Positions 26,379 through 34,297 of a stretch of 49,109 nucleotides of DNA are shown piece after piece. The position numbers and the translations under genes were made by a program. Location of the stretch: NCBI GenBank assembly GCA_964423545.1, contig CAYRFV010000005.1, positions 1 through 49,109 on the forward strand, written 5' to 3'. The notes below the pieces were generated by a model. That model searched no databases, was not told the origin of the DNA, and saw only the letters and a program-made list of their open reading frames with translations. The stretch's first letter is position 1. The number at the start of each line of letters is the position of its first letter. The stretch comes from JALOOE01 sp964423545. GTDB lineage: Bacteria > Chloroflexota > Anaerolineae > CG2-30-64-16.

Positions 26379-26407
26379 ATCATAGCGCCTCTGTGCTGGT
26401 TTGGCAA
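26379..26407 (-). promoter_or_regulatory. Promoter of the GT-C-like/GT87 operon
   Basis: On the minus strand TTGCCA (26407-26402), a 17-nt spacer and TATGAT (26384-26379). A palindrome CGCTAT-N-ATAGCG (26375-26387) covers the -10 box and might be a repressor site. The leader to the GTG is about 45 bases. Confidence 0.6.
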
Positions 26408-26553
26408 ATGCGGGATCTGCGCTGTGGGACCCACGTTCGCGACCGGAGCCTTCTGTGTGTAGAGCAGTGGCGGCTCGCGCGACGCAGCGCTGCGCCGAAC
26501 GCGCGCTGCGCTCCGTTTGGATTGGAGAGGGGGCGATGGGGCTTTCGCCGAAC

Positions 26554-26582
26554 TTGCATCTTCGTCCATTATATCTTACAAT
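26554..26582 (+). promoter_or_regulatory. Promoter of the cyclase-like/DUF362 operon
   Basis: TTGCAT (26554-26559), a 17-nt spacer and TACAAT (26577-26582), set in a locally AT-rich patch. The first gene starts about 260 bases downstream, a long leader for this genome. Confidence 0.5.
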
Positions 26583-26848
26583 TCGCATGGTATCCCGTTC
26601 ATATACATGTCATGGCGTTGCGGCTGGGAGTGGCGTTGCCACCACCAGCTGCATGGGGTTGCGGGCTTCTTGCTGCGGGCTTCCTCGCCGCGTTCTGCCC
26701 TAACCCCAGCTGCGTCTGCAGTCTTCGGCCGCGCCGGGCTGCGCGCTGCATGGCTTGCGGGTCGCAGTCGTCTCGACTGCCGGTCCGCGCGATGGTCGCG
26801 GGTCAGGGCAGCCCGGCGCGGCGCTGAGGTGCGAAGCGAAGTGATGAG

Positions 26849-27739
26849 ATGCGAAGCGTGACGGGGATGACGGCAAGGGTAGGCGATTTTCTGGCTGCAT
26901 CGCAGAATAGCGACGGCGGCTGGGGGTATGGCCGCGGGCAGGCCTCCAACGTCGAAGCCGTTGCAGCCGTGGCGCTGGCCACGGGTAACGATCCCGCGCT
27001 GGAGCAGCCTCGCCAGGCTGCTTTCGCCTGGCTGACCCGCGCCCAGAACCGCGACGGCGGCTGGGGGTTTGCCGGGGACGACCCACAGAGCGGATGGATG
27101 ACGGCATGGGCGGTGCTGGCGCTCGCACGAACGAGCGAACCCACGGAGACCGTCGCACGCGGCGCACAATGGCTGCTGCGGTCGGAAGCCATCGATGCGA
27201 GCGCTGCAAAGAGCTCCGAGGAGATCCAGCGCACCAAGTCACTGCACGGGATGGACCTCACCCTGCGCGCCTGGTCCTGGCTGCCCGGCCAGGCAAGCTT
27301 CGTCGAACCGACCGCGATGGCTCTGTGGGCGTTGGCGTCGGTGGCTCCGTCGTCTGCGATTCGGAGCCGCATGGACCAGGCTGTGCGCTACCTCGTTGAT
27401 CGTCGTTGCCTGCCTGCCGGATGGAACGTGGGGAATCCGATGATGTTCAGCCGGGCCTTTCCGCCGCGCGCTTGCCCCACGGCCTGGACGCTGCTGGCTC
27501 TGAAACGCGCGGCGCCCGAAGCGATACGTGCGGCGGACAGCGACGCGTTGCGCTCCGACATGCATCTGGACGGTGGGGTGTTGGCGCTGGCGTGGGGCCT
27601 GCTGGCCCTACGAGCCCTCGGGCAAGAGGATTTGCAGGCCCGGGCGCGGTTGGTCAGCCTGCAGAGCGCGGACGGGAGTTGGGCCGGGAGCCCGCATCAC
27701 ACTGCAATCGTGCACTGGGCCTTCGGAGCGACGCCATGA
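26849..27739 (+). CDS. Squalene-cyclase/prenyltransferase-like alpha/alpha repeat protein
   Basis: A 296-residue protein. QW-type repeats are visible: QNSDGGWGYG (about residue 20), QNRDGGWGFAGD (about 70) and LQSADGSWAG near the C-terminus, separated by helix pairs such as AWAVLALAR and PTAMALWALAS. These motifs belong to the squalene-hopene cyclase/prenyltransferase toroid. It is less than half the size of a hopene cyclase and shows no DxDD protonation motif, so it is probably not a cyclase. Similar short proteins may bind lipids or peptides. The start is uncertain: an ATG six codons later also has a G-rich leader. Its stop overlaps the DUF362 start (ATGA), so the two are coupled. Confidence 0.8.
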   Translation: MRSVTGMTARVGDFLAASQNSDGGWGYGRGQASNVEAVAAVALATGNDPALEQPRQAAFAWLTRAQNRDGGWGFAGDDPQSGWMTAWAVLALARTSEPTETVARGAQWLLRSEAIDASAAKSSEEIQRTKSLHGMDLTLRAWSWLPGQASFVEPTAMALWALASVAPSSAIRSRMDQAVRYLVDRRCLPAGWNVGNPMMFSRAFPPRACPTAWTLLALKRAAPEAIRAADSDALRSDMHLDGGVLALAWGLLALRALGQEDLQARARLVSLQSADGSWAGSPHHTAIVHWAFGATP

Positions 27740-28779
27740 CCGGCGATCAGGATTCGACGAACACGGCGCGTCGTCGCCTCAGCCGGCGCGCCTTTCTGCG
27801 GCTCGCACTGCTTGGCGGGATGGGGGCGTCTGCCGCCGTCCTCCACCATGTGATGCAACCGATCGGCGCGGTCGCGTATGCGCGCTGGCTGGCGCGTGGG
27901 GCCGCAATACGATTGGCGGAGCCGGCGGTCGTCGCGCTCACCCAGTGTGCTTCCTATGACGCTGCGGTGCTGGACTGCTTGCGCGAGGCCTGGAACCAGG
28001 CCGGCATGCCCGAGGTCGCCGGCAAGCGCGTGTTGGTGAAACCCAATCTCGTCGATCATATCGATCCGTTTCCGATCACGACCGCGCCCCAGGTGGTCGG
28101 TGCAGTGATCGACCTGCTGAGAGAGCGGGGCGCCGGTGCAGTCGTGGTGGGCGATGGCCCCGGGTTTCGCCGGGATGCGCTTCCGGTCGCCGAAGCCAGC
28201 GGGTTGGCCGGAGAGCTCGCCCGCCGCCATGTGGAATTCGTCGATCTGGACTATGACGATCCGCGGCCCGTTCCCGTGGTGGACGGTTGGTTCCCCCGCG
28301 AAGCAAGTCTGTGGCTCCCGCGTCACGTGCGCGAAGCGGAGCTCATTGTCTCCGTTCCCAAGATGAAGACGCATCATTGGGCCGGCGTGTCGCTCAGCCT
28401 CAAGAACCTCTTCGGGATCGTGCCCGGAACCCGCTATGGCTGGCCGAAGAACCTCCTTCATTTCAACGGCATCACGGCAAGTATTCTGGGCCTCTACCAG
28501 CTCGTGCGTCCCATGGTGTCGGTGGTGGATGGCGTCATCGGCATGGAGGGAGATGGCCCTCTGTTCGGCTCTGCGGTGCCCCACGGCCTGCTTGCCGTGG
28601 GCCGCGATCCGGTGGCCGTCGATGTCATCTGTGCACGATTGATGGGCTTCTCGCTCCGCTCGATCCCGCACCTGGCTACGGCGGCCTGGACGGGGATCGG
28701 ACAGGCTGCCCGCATCGAGACGCGCGGGCCGGCCGACCTGCTGGGTCGCGTCTATCAGCGGCCGCCGGGCTGGTCCTGA
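27736..28779 (+). CDS. Tat-exported DUF362 protein
   Basis: A 347-residue protein. Residues 12-40 form a twin-arginine signal (RRRLSRRAFLRLALLGG) with a hydrophobic stretch, so export in folded form is likely. The DUF362 core shows RVLVKPNLVDH, GAVVVGDGPGFRRD, AELIVSVPKMKTHHWAGVS, SLKNLFGIVPG and LAVGRDPVAVD. The family was first noted beside iron-sulfur proteins, but no Cys cluster is present here. The ATG at 27736 overlaps the upstream stop codon by four bases. A cofactor or substrate that requires Tat export seems likely. Function is otherwise unknown. Confidence 0.88.
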   Translation: MTGDQDSTNTARRRLSRRAFLRLALLGGMGASAAVLHHVMQPIGAVAYARWLARGAAIRLAEPAVVALTQCASYDAAVLDCLREAWNQAGMPEVAGKRVLVKPNLVDHIDPFPITTAPQVVGAVIDLLRERGAGAVVVGDGPGFRRDALPVAEASGLAGELARRHVEFVDLDYDDPRPVPVVDGWFPREASLWLPRHVREAELIVSVPKMKTHHWAGVSLSLKNLFGIVPGTRYGWPKNLLHFNGITASILGLYQLVRPMVSVVDGVIGMEGDGPLFGSAVPHGLLAVGRDPVAVDVICARLMGFSLRSIPHLATAAWTGIGQAARIETRGPADLLGRVYQRPPGWS

Positions 28780-29001
28780 GAGGTTTTCTAAGGAAGACGT
28801 CCATCGCTTCTAAGATACCTGGCGGGCGCCCGTTACCTTACGGAACATCGGGCGTCATGATGGGTGTCAATATTATTACATTTTATGTTACGGGGAAACG
28901 GGAGGCGTCGGTGCGCCGCGCCCCCGCGTGCTGGCCATCGCCAGGCGTGCTCGCGCTGCCGGGCGAGCAACAGCCTGGACGCGTCCATGAGAGACTCTCC
29001 C

Positions 29002-29883
29002 ATGTCAGCTCCACTCCTGGATCTCACCATTCGCCACGACTGGCGCGAGATCACGCAGCGCCTGATCGCGCGGGATGAGCGGCTGTGGTCAGCGATGCGC
29101 TTCGCCGTTTTGAGCGCTGCCATAGCGGCCGAGCTCCTGGCGTCGATCTTCGCGCCGTGGGGCATGGCAATGAGCTCAGCGGTCTTTTGTGCGCTCTTCT
29201 GGGTCGTCCCGTTCTGGTCATTGTGGCGGGTGTTCGATCCCTCCGCCAGCGCGCGCCGGGTCTGCATGTGGGGCATGGGAGCCATTGGTCTTGCGATCCT
29301 GGTCGCGACGGCGGGCATGGCGCTTGGGGACGAGAGCGCTTCCTGGGTGGGAGGTGCAGCCCTGCTTGCCGTAGGCATCGGTGCGTCCATTCTGCTCTGC
29401 CGCAAGTTTCCGCATCCCATGCGCGCGTTCGGCCTCGTTTCGGACGCGTGGGCGATCAATCTGGTGATCGGCGGAGCGATCGGCGCCGCGCTCGGTTTTC
29501 ATCTGCTGATCGTATTCAGTGCGCTGCCCGACGCTACGATCGGTGTCCAGCCGATGCCGGCGCTGGGATGGTTCCTCGGCTATCAGATAGGATTGCGCGT
29601 GTTGGGCGAGGAGCTGTTTTTTCGCGGCTTGGGCTTCTATCTCTTGACCAGCATCGGCGTCAGCAACCGGGCGATGACCGGCTGGCTTGTCCTGCTCAAT
29701 CTGTTCGTTTATATCTGGCTGTTTGAGCCGGCTCGCAGCACGGAGGCGGGCCTGCTGGTGCTCTACAGCGGGGTGATGGCCCTCGTGTGCACCCGCCTGC
29801 GCCTTCGCCAGGAGAGCCTGCTGCCGGGCCTGGTCTGCCAGGGCGTGTTTGTGCTCTTCATGGCAGGGGTCATCCGTCTATGA
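29002..29883 (+). CDS. CPBP-like intramembrane protease-family protein lacking the usual histidines
   Basis: A 293-residue protein with about eight spans. The start at 29002 is chosen for GAGAG seven bases upstream; an ATG at 28987 is also possible. LGEELFFRGLGFYLL at about 203-217 is motif 1 of the CPBP/Abi family (EExxxR), which holds glutamates used for metal and catalysis in Rce1-like proteases. The later F-x3-H and H-x3-N motifs are absent: there is no histidine after the EE motif. It may be a non-proteolytic member. The ATGA overlap with the histidine kinase gene suggests a membrane partner or sensor accessory. The 222 bases before it hold a CGGGCGCCCG palindrome and an AT-rich patch. 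Confidence 0.75.
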   Translation: MSAPLLDLTIRHDWREITQRLIARDERLWSAMRFAVLSAAIAAELLASIFAPWGMAMSSAVFCALFWVVPFWSLWRVFDPSASARRVCMWGMGAIGLAILVATAGMALGDESASWVGGAALLAVGIGASILLCRKFPHPMRAFGLVSDAWAINLVIGGAIGAALGFHLLIVFSALPDATIGVQPMPALGWFLGYQIGLRVLGEELFFRGLGFYLLTSIGVSNRAMTGWLVLLNLFVYIWLFEPARSTEAGLLVLYSGVMALVCTRLRLRQESLLPGLVCQGVFVLFMAGVIRL

Positions 29884-32306
29884 ACGCATCCTTCCTGGCT
29901 CGTTCGGTCCGTTCGCGCCGTGTCGGTATCCCGCCGGCGTTGATGCTGACGATCCTCGTCTCGGCTGCTTGTGCGGCCGGGCTGATCTACGTCGCCGAGC
30001 GCACCGGCTTGAGCGACCGCTACGCGATCTATGTCCTCAGCCTGGTCTCGGTCGGGTTGGCAGCCTATGCCTGGGTCAATCCGGCGCCGAGCCTGCTGTT
30101 GGTGGCCTTCTTCGAGTCGATCCTCATATGGCAGTTCTACCTGGACTGGCGGGCGAATGGGTTCACCGAGGACAGTGTTCAGCTGGCTGTCATCGCGGTG
30201 TCGGTGATCGTGGTGGTGCCGCTGATGTCGGGCATGGCGGGCATGCTGAAGGCGCGACGCCGGTTGAGCGATGCCGTCAGTGATCTGGATGCGTTGTTGG
30301 TGCGCAGCGCTGACCTGCGCGAGGTGTTCAGCTTCCTGCTGGCCCACATGCGCCGCCTGGGCGCACCCGATACAGCGCTCATCATCTACCGGAACCCGGG
30401 CGATGGGAGCTGGCAGCTGATCAGCCAGGGAGAGCCGATGGCCTTGGGCTGGCTGCCTGCCCCAGGTGAGGGCGCGACCGAGCCGCTGACGCTGGTGACA
30501 TGGTTGACGGGCTGTGACGAGTCGGTGATGGTCGGCGACCTGGGCGGCGATCCCCGCTTCGCGCCTGGCAGCGGTGAAGGCGCACTGGTCTCTGCGCCGG
30601 TGCATGAGGCCAACGGTGGGCTGCGCGCCGTGCTGGTGATCTCCGATCCGCGGCCCGGCGCCCTTGGCCGGGATCATCTGGCCGCGCTGACCGACCTGGC
30701 CGCGCTGGCCGAGAAGGCGCTGCCGCAGGCCGGACTCTATGCCCTCGCCGATCAAGCGTTGGCGCGGCGCGCCGGGCAGTTGGCCGCACTGCAGCGAGCC
30801 GCCAAGGAGCTGAACGCCGCGCTCGACATCGATCGCATCGCCGAGTTGGCGCTCGACTGCGCGCTGGCGCTTACCAGGGGCGATGCCGGGCTGACCCATA
30901 TCGCACTGCCTGGACTGGCTCCGACCCTGTGTGTTGCCGGTGCACGGCGCGACGATGCCCGGATCGCTGCTGGCGTGGCGCGGGTGGCCGCGCTCCAGGG
31001 CCCGGTAGTCGATTCGCCCGAGTTGCAGGTGGAGCCGGTGCTGCTGTCCGGCTGCGCCGCGCGGCTCCTGGCGCCTATCCAGCGCGATGGCCGTCACCTG
31101 GGTGCGTTGATCGTGGAGAGCCGGCGGCCCACCGATTTCGACGACCAGGATCTGGGGGTGGTGCGCAGCCTGACAGATCACGTCGCAGTCGCGTTGGCGA
31201 ACGCGCACCTGTTCGAGGAGATCCAGGGCGAGCGCCGCAAGACGGGGCAGATCATCGAAACGATGGCCGATGGACTGTTGGTTGCAGACGAGAGCGGCGC
31301 GGTGATGGCATTCAACCCCGCGGCCGAGATGCTCACCGGTTGGCGCCGCGAGAACGCCTTTGGCCGCCAGCTGTGCGATGTGCTGGGCTGCGACAGCGGC
31401 CAGTCGTGCAGCGAAGAGTGCCGGCTGATCGGTGTGCTGCATGGCGGCGGTGTGCTGCGCGACGAGCGGCGCACGATCCGCACGCGCGACGGGTCGCGTC
31501 GCGTCGTCTCGCTCAGCGCATCCACTGCGCCCCTCAACGGTGCGCTGCGCCAGGGTTTGGTGGTGCTGGCGCGCGATGTCACCGATCGTGAGGAGATCGA
31601 AGCGTTCGAACGGGAGCTCGTGGCGACCTTTTCGCACGATCTACGCGCGCCGCTGACCAATATCAGCGTCCTGGTCGATATGCTGGCGAACTCCGGCCTC
31701 GAAACGGGGCAGATCAATGCCGAGTACCTGAACTCGTTGCGCGCGCAGAGCCGGCGATTGACCGACCTGGTGGAGCGCACGCTGGACCTCTCCCGCATGG
31801 ACGCGGGCCAGTGGGCACTGGAGCCGCGCCCCGTGCCGATTCCCCGCCTGCTGGAAGAGATCGCCAGCATGTGGCGCGAGGCTGCGCGCGATCGCCGGAT
31901 CCTTTTCGATCCGCCGGCGGCGCCCCTCTGGGCCTGGGCCGACGAGCGCGGCCTGGTGACGGTCCTCGGCAACCTGATCGACAACGCGCTCAAGTACTCC
32001 TATCCGGATACCGCGGTCCGGCTCAGCGCAGACGTGGTGGATGACCAGGCGCTTGTCACAGTCCACAACTTCGGCCCGCCCATTGCCCCGGAGCACCAGG
32101 CGCGCGTCTTCGAGCGCTTCTATCGGGTGGATCGCAGCGACAGCCGCCGCGTCTATGGTTTCGGATTGGGTCTGTACATCGCCCGTCGGCTGGTTGAAGG
32201 GATGGGAGGCCGGATCTGGGTGGTCAGCGAAGTGGAGAGCGGCACCCGGTTCTCGTTCACGGCGCCGCTCATGAAGGAGGCGCAACTTGAAGCTGCTGGT
32301 CGTTGA
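29880..32306 (+). CDS. Membrane histidine kinase with GAF and PAS domains
   Basis: An 808-residue sensor kinase. There are four N-terminal spans (residues 18-120) and two GAF-like regions (about 140-290 and 300-450). A PAS domain (about 455-575) contains VADESGAVMAFNPAAEMLTG and the cysteine group GCDSGQSCSEEC. In HisKA the phospho-accepting H586 sits in FSHDLRAPLTN. The ATPase lobe has NLIDNALKYS (N box), and the G boxes include GFGLGLYIARR and GGRIWVVSEVESGTRFSF. The ATG overlaps the CPBP stop, and the gene overlaps the regulator start by 20 bases, so the three are made together. It lies directly before the Tad locus and may control pilus genes. The PAS cysteines hint at redox or metal sensing. 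Confidence 0.95.
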   Translation: MNASFLARSVRSRRVGIPPALMLTILVSAACAAGLIYVAERTGLSDRYAIYVLSLVSVGLAAYAWVNPAPSLLLVAFFESILIWQFYLDWRANGFTEDSVQLAVIAVSVIVVVPLMSGMAGMLKARRRLSDAVSDLDALLVRSADLREVFSFLLAHMRRLGAPDTALIIYRNPGDGSWQLISQGEPMALGWLPAPGEGATEPLTLVTWLTGCDESVMVGDLGGDPRFAPGSGEGALVSAPVHEANGGLRAVLVISDPRPGALGRDHLAALTDLAALAEKALPQAGLYALADQALARRAGQLAALQRAAKELNAALDIDRIAELALDCALALTRGDAGLTHIALPGLAPTLCVAGARRDDARIAAGVARVAALQGPVVDSPELQVEPVLLSGCAARLLAPIQRDGRHLGALIVESRRPTDFDDQDLGVVRSLTDHVAVALANAHLFEEIQGERRKTGQIIETMADGLLVADESGAVMAFNPAAEMLTGWRRENAFGRQLCDVLGCDSGQSCSEECRLIGVLHGGGVLRDERRTIRTRDGSRRVVSLSASTAPLNGALRQGLVVLARDVTDREEIEAFERELVATFSHDLRAPLTNISVLVDMLANSGLETGQINAEYLNSLRAQSRRLTDLVERTLDLSRMDAGQWALEPRPVPIPRLLEEIASMWREAARDRRILFDPPAAPLWAWADERGLVTVLGNLIDNALKYSYPDTAVRLSADVVDDQALVTVHNFGPPIAPEHQARVFERFYRVDRSDSRRVYGFGLGLYIARRLVEGMGGRIWVVSEVESGTRFSFTAPLMKEAQLEAAGR

Positions 32307-33051
32307 AGATGATGATGTCCTGCGGGGTGTATTGGAGAAGCGGCTGACCGCAGCCGGCCACGTCGTGTGGACGGCGTCTAGCGGGCAGGCCGGGCTGCGG
32401 GTGGCATACCAGGAGCGGCCCGACCTGGTGGTGCTCGATGTCATGATGCCGGGAATGGACGGCTGGGAGACCTGCCAGAGGCTGCGGGAGATGTCGGACG
32501 TGCCCATCTTGTTTGTCACCGCGCGCGGCGGCGAACAGGAGGTGGTGCGTGGTCTGACCCTGGGGGCCGACGACTTCGTGCGCAAGCCGTTCAGCCTGGA
32601 CGAGCTGGAGCTGCGCATTGCGGCAATCCTCCGCCGCACCAGTCCCGCCGCGCGCCAGAACGGTTCGGGCTTGTACGATGATGGATACCTCAAGGTCGAT
32701 CTTGACAGGCGGTTGGTGCTCCGGCGCGGGCAGCCTCTGCACCTGACCCCAACGGAGTTCAACCTGCTGACCTATCTCGTCAAGAACGCCGATCGCGTGG
32801 TGCCGCATGCCCAACTGCTTACGGCAGTGTGGGGCGCCGAATACGCGGACGACACACCGGTGCTGTCGGTGTATGTGCGCTATCTGCGCGAGAAGGTCGA
32901 GGAGGACCCACGCAGGCCGGTCTACATCCACAATGAGCGCGGCATCGGCTATCGCTTCGTGCGGCAGGATGGGGCGTCCACCACAGTGTCGGCCCAGCCG
33001 GGCCAGGCCGCCGGCGATGGCCTGCTGGCCCCCGCGGCGCCATTGGCATGA
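32287..33051 (+). CDS. OmpR/PhoB-family response regulator
   Basis: A 254-residue DNA-binding regulator. It begins with TTG at 32287, seven bases after an AAGGAGG box inside the kinase gene. Receiver: acidic patch E7-D8-D9, phospho-acceptor D51 in VVLDVMMPGMDGWE, the T/S in FVTARG and the Lys in FVRKPFS. The C-terminal winged helix includes LHLTPTEFNLLTYLVKN, LSVYVRYLREKVEEDP and the wing GIGYRFVRQ. A 25-residue Ala/Gly/Pro-rich tail follows. It is partner to the kinase just upstream, and the Flp promoter 160 bases downstream is a natural target, though no direct repeats were identified there. Confidence 0.95.
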   Translation: MKLLVVEDDDVLRGVLEKRLTAAGHVVWTASSGQAGLRVAYQERPDLVVLDVMMPGMDGWETCQRLREMSDVPILFVTARGGEQEVVRGLTLGADDFVRKPFSLDELELRIAAILRRTSPAARQNGSGLYDDGYLKVDLDRRLVLRRGQPLHLTPTEFNLLTYLVKNADRVVPHAQLLTAVWGAEYADDTPVLSVYVRYLREKVEEDPRRPVYIHNERGIGYRFVRQDGASTTVSAQPGQAAGDGLLAPAAPLA

Positions 33052-33076
33052 GCCGCGCGGTGGCCACCTGCTGGCG

Positions 33077-33108
33077 GCGGGCGTCCGGGGCTGACCCTGG
33101 GCGCCCGC
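33077..33108 (+). terminator. Probable terminator after the response regulator
   Basis: Arms GCGGGCGTCC (33077-33086) and GGGCGCCCGC (33099-33108) pair over ten positions with one G-U, around a 12-base loop, then CTTTG follows within the next bases. The U-run is short, so termination may be partial. It separates the two-component genes from the Flp promoter. Confidence 0.5.
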
Positions 33109-33212
33109 TTTGCAGTACGGCGTCGCTGATGCGCATCCTTAGAGGCCTCTTAACATGTCTTGTTGATAAGACTGCTCTAATTCTTCCCCAAGACACCCCT
33201 AAGCCAAAACCG

Positions 33213-33241
33213 TTGAACCGTAACGCGCTCTGTAATATACT
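33213..33241 (+). promoter_or_regulatory. Strong promoter of the Tad/Flp pilus locus
   Basis: TTGAAC (33213-33218), a 17-nt spacer and TATACT (33236-33241), ten of twelve positions matching consensus. The leader to the Flp ATG is about 50 bases and ends with AAGGAGG. This suits an abundant pilin subunit. Confidence 0.75.
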
Positions 33242-33300
33242 CGGATCAACTGAAGGCCAGCACCCAACAAACTATCACACACCACCCAAGGAGGAATCTC

Positions 33301-33477
33301 ATGGTTCTCTATCTGTGGCTGAAGAACTTTCTGGCTGCGCAGGAAGAAGGCCAGGACCTCGTCGAGTATGCACTGATCATCGCCCTCGTGTCGATCGCTC
33401 TGGTGGCGGCCCTGACCGCCCTGGCCGGCGGCATCAGCGGCGTCTTCGGCAGCATCCAGACGTCGTTCGGCAGCTAG
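33301..33477 (+). CDS. flp: Flp/Fap-type major pilin
   Basis: A 58-residue prepilin. A short basic/hydrophobic leader (VLYLWLKNFLAAQEE) precedes the cleavage region, then GQDLVEYALIIALVSIALVA, the Flp signature with the conserved Glu and Tyr at the start of the hydrophobic helix. The tail GGISGVFGSIQTSFGS is typical. The prepilin peptidase encoded at 47358 should cut just before the hydrophobic segment. An AAGGAGG ribosome site and the strongest promoter in the locus mark it as the main structural subunit. Confidence 0.95.
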   Translation: MVLYLWLKNFLAAQEEGQDLVEYALIIALVSIALVAALTALAGGISGVFGSIQTSFGS

Positions 33478-33532
33478 GCCAACACCGACCCTGCGCAAGG
33501 CGCGGGGATAGGGACGGGGGACTGGGAGGATG

Positions 33533-33564
33533 GGGGGCTGTCTCCACGGCAGGGGGCAGCCCCC
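33533..33564 (+). terminator. Hairpin attenuator between the two Flp genes
   Basis: Perfect arms GGGGGCTG (33533-33540) and CAGCCCCC (33557-33564) around a 16-base loop, with no U-run after them. It likely reduces read-through from the highly expressed pilin gene into the assembly genes, or stabilises the pilin mRNA. Function is inferred. Confidence 0.5.
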
Positions 33565-33645
33565 GTCTCGTCTGAAGGACTTGTGTGGGCAGGCGCCGCT
33601 GGGGGCTTGGATGCGGCAACGAGGACAAGATGTGCGGAGTCGTCT

Positions 33646-33825
33646 ATGCACCTGAAGCACTCGCTACTCCGCTGGACAGAAGATCAATCGGGACAGGATC
33701 TCACCGAATACGCCTTTATCCTGGCATTTGTCGTTCTGGCTTTGGTTGCTGAACTTGGGCTCTTTGGGCTGGATCTACAGGCGCTCTACCGTACGATCAT
33801 CGGGGCCTGGCCGCCCGCTTATTGA
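33646..33825 (+). CDS. Second Flp-like pilin
   Basis: A 59-residue prepilin-like protein. Leader HLKHSLLRWTEDQS, then GQDLTEYAFILAFVVLALVA, matching the first pilin's GQDLVEYALIIA pattern. The C-terminal part differs (DLQALYRTIIGAWPPAY) and has no Gly/Ser-rich tail, so this is probably a minor or regulatory pilin. GGAG upstream is a modest ribosome site, and the gene lies beyond the hairpin, both pointing to lower expression. It ends 12 bases before the TadE gene. Confidence 0.88.
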   Translation: MHLKHSLLRWTEDQSGQDLTEYAFILAFVVLALVAELGLFGLDLQALYRTIIGAWPPAY

Positions 33826-33837
33826 GAGGTTCTTCCC

Positions 33838-34290
33838 ATGAGACACCGGTGCTTCGCTCGACTGCAGTCGCACTTCCGGGGATCGCGGATTGCTGAGGAT
33901 CACGGTCAAGACCTCATGGAGTTCGCGATCGCCGTGCCGCTTCTCATGTTGCTGCTGTTGGGAATCATCGAGTCAGGCTTGATCTACCTCTCACTGAACT
34001 CCATCACGAATGCGGCTCGCGAAGGCGCCCGCTATGGGGCGATCACCCCGGCCAACGAGGGGCCATCCACCTGCAGTGCACCGGGCGGCGCGATCGGGAC
34101 GTACGCGGTCTGCCGTTTCACGGCTGGCCTCGACCCGACCCAGATCACCTATCGCGCCACCCGCAGCGGGACGGTCATGTCGTTGCAGGTCACCTATCGC
34201 TACGTGTTTGCCAGCGGCCTGATCGGGCAGGCTTTCGGCGCCGGACCGGCGCTTACATTGACCGCCAATTCGGCGATGCGCACGGAGTGA
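33838..34290 (+). CDS. TadE-like minor pseudopilin (first copy)
   Basis: A 150-residue protein. A basic leader ends in EDH, then GQDLMEFAIAVPLLMLLLLGIIESG, the TadE N-terminal hydrophobic segment with its conserved Glu and Pro. NAAREGARYGAI is the hallmark following motif. The exposed domain has two cysteines (STCSAP, AVCRF) that could form a disulfide. TadE-type proteins are cleaved by the prepilin peptidase and act in Flp pilus assembly. GAGAGG lies eight bases before the ATG. It is the first of three TadE-like genes in the locus. Confidence 0.92.
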   Translation: MRHRCFARLQSHFRGSRIAEDHGQDLMEFAIAVPLLMLLLLGIIESGLIYLSLNSITNAAREGARYGAITPANEGPSTCSAPGGAIGTYAVCRFTAGLDPTQITYRATRSGTVMSLQVTYRYVFASGLIGQAFGAGPALTLTANSAMRTE

Positions 34291-34297
34291 GGATGCC

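Larger units (their letters stand above)
26328..26848. other. Divergent intergenic region of 521 bases
   Basis: It separates the minus-strand membrane operon from the plus-strand cyclase-like operon and holds one promoter for each. Between about 26583 and 26848 there is a GC-rich leader of some 265 bases. A possible 71-codon frame (26612-26827) has no ribosome site or recognisable protein features and is not called. GAGRTGCGAAGCG occurs twice at 26826-26858, the second copy running over the start codon. Confidence 0.5.

Noticed and set aside
26612..26827. 71-codon frame in the long leader before the cyclase-like gene
   Set aside because: No ribosome site; the Arg/Cys/Pro-rich second half is unlike a real small protein.
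26849..27739. Calling the repeat protein a squalene-hopene cyclase
   Set aside because: It is under half the needed length and has no DxDD protonation motif.
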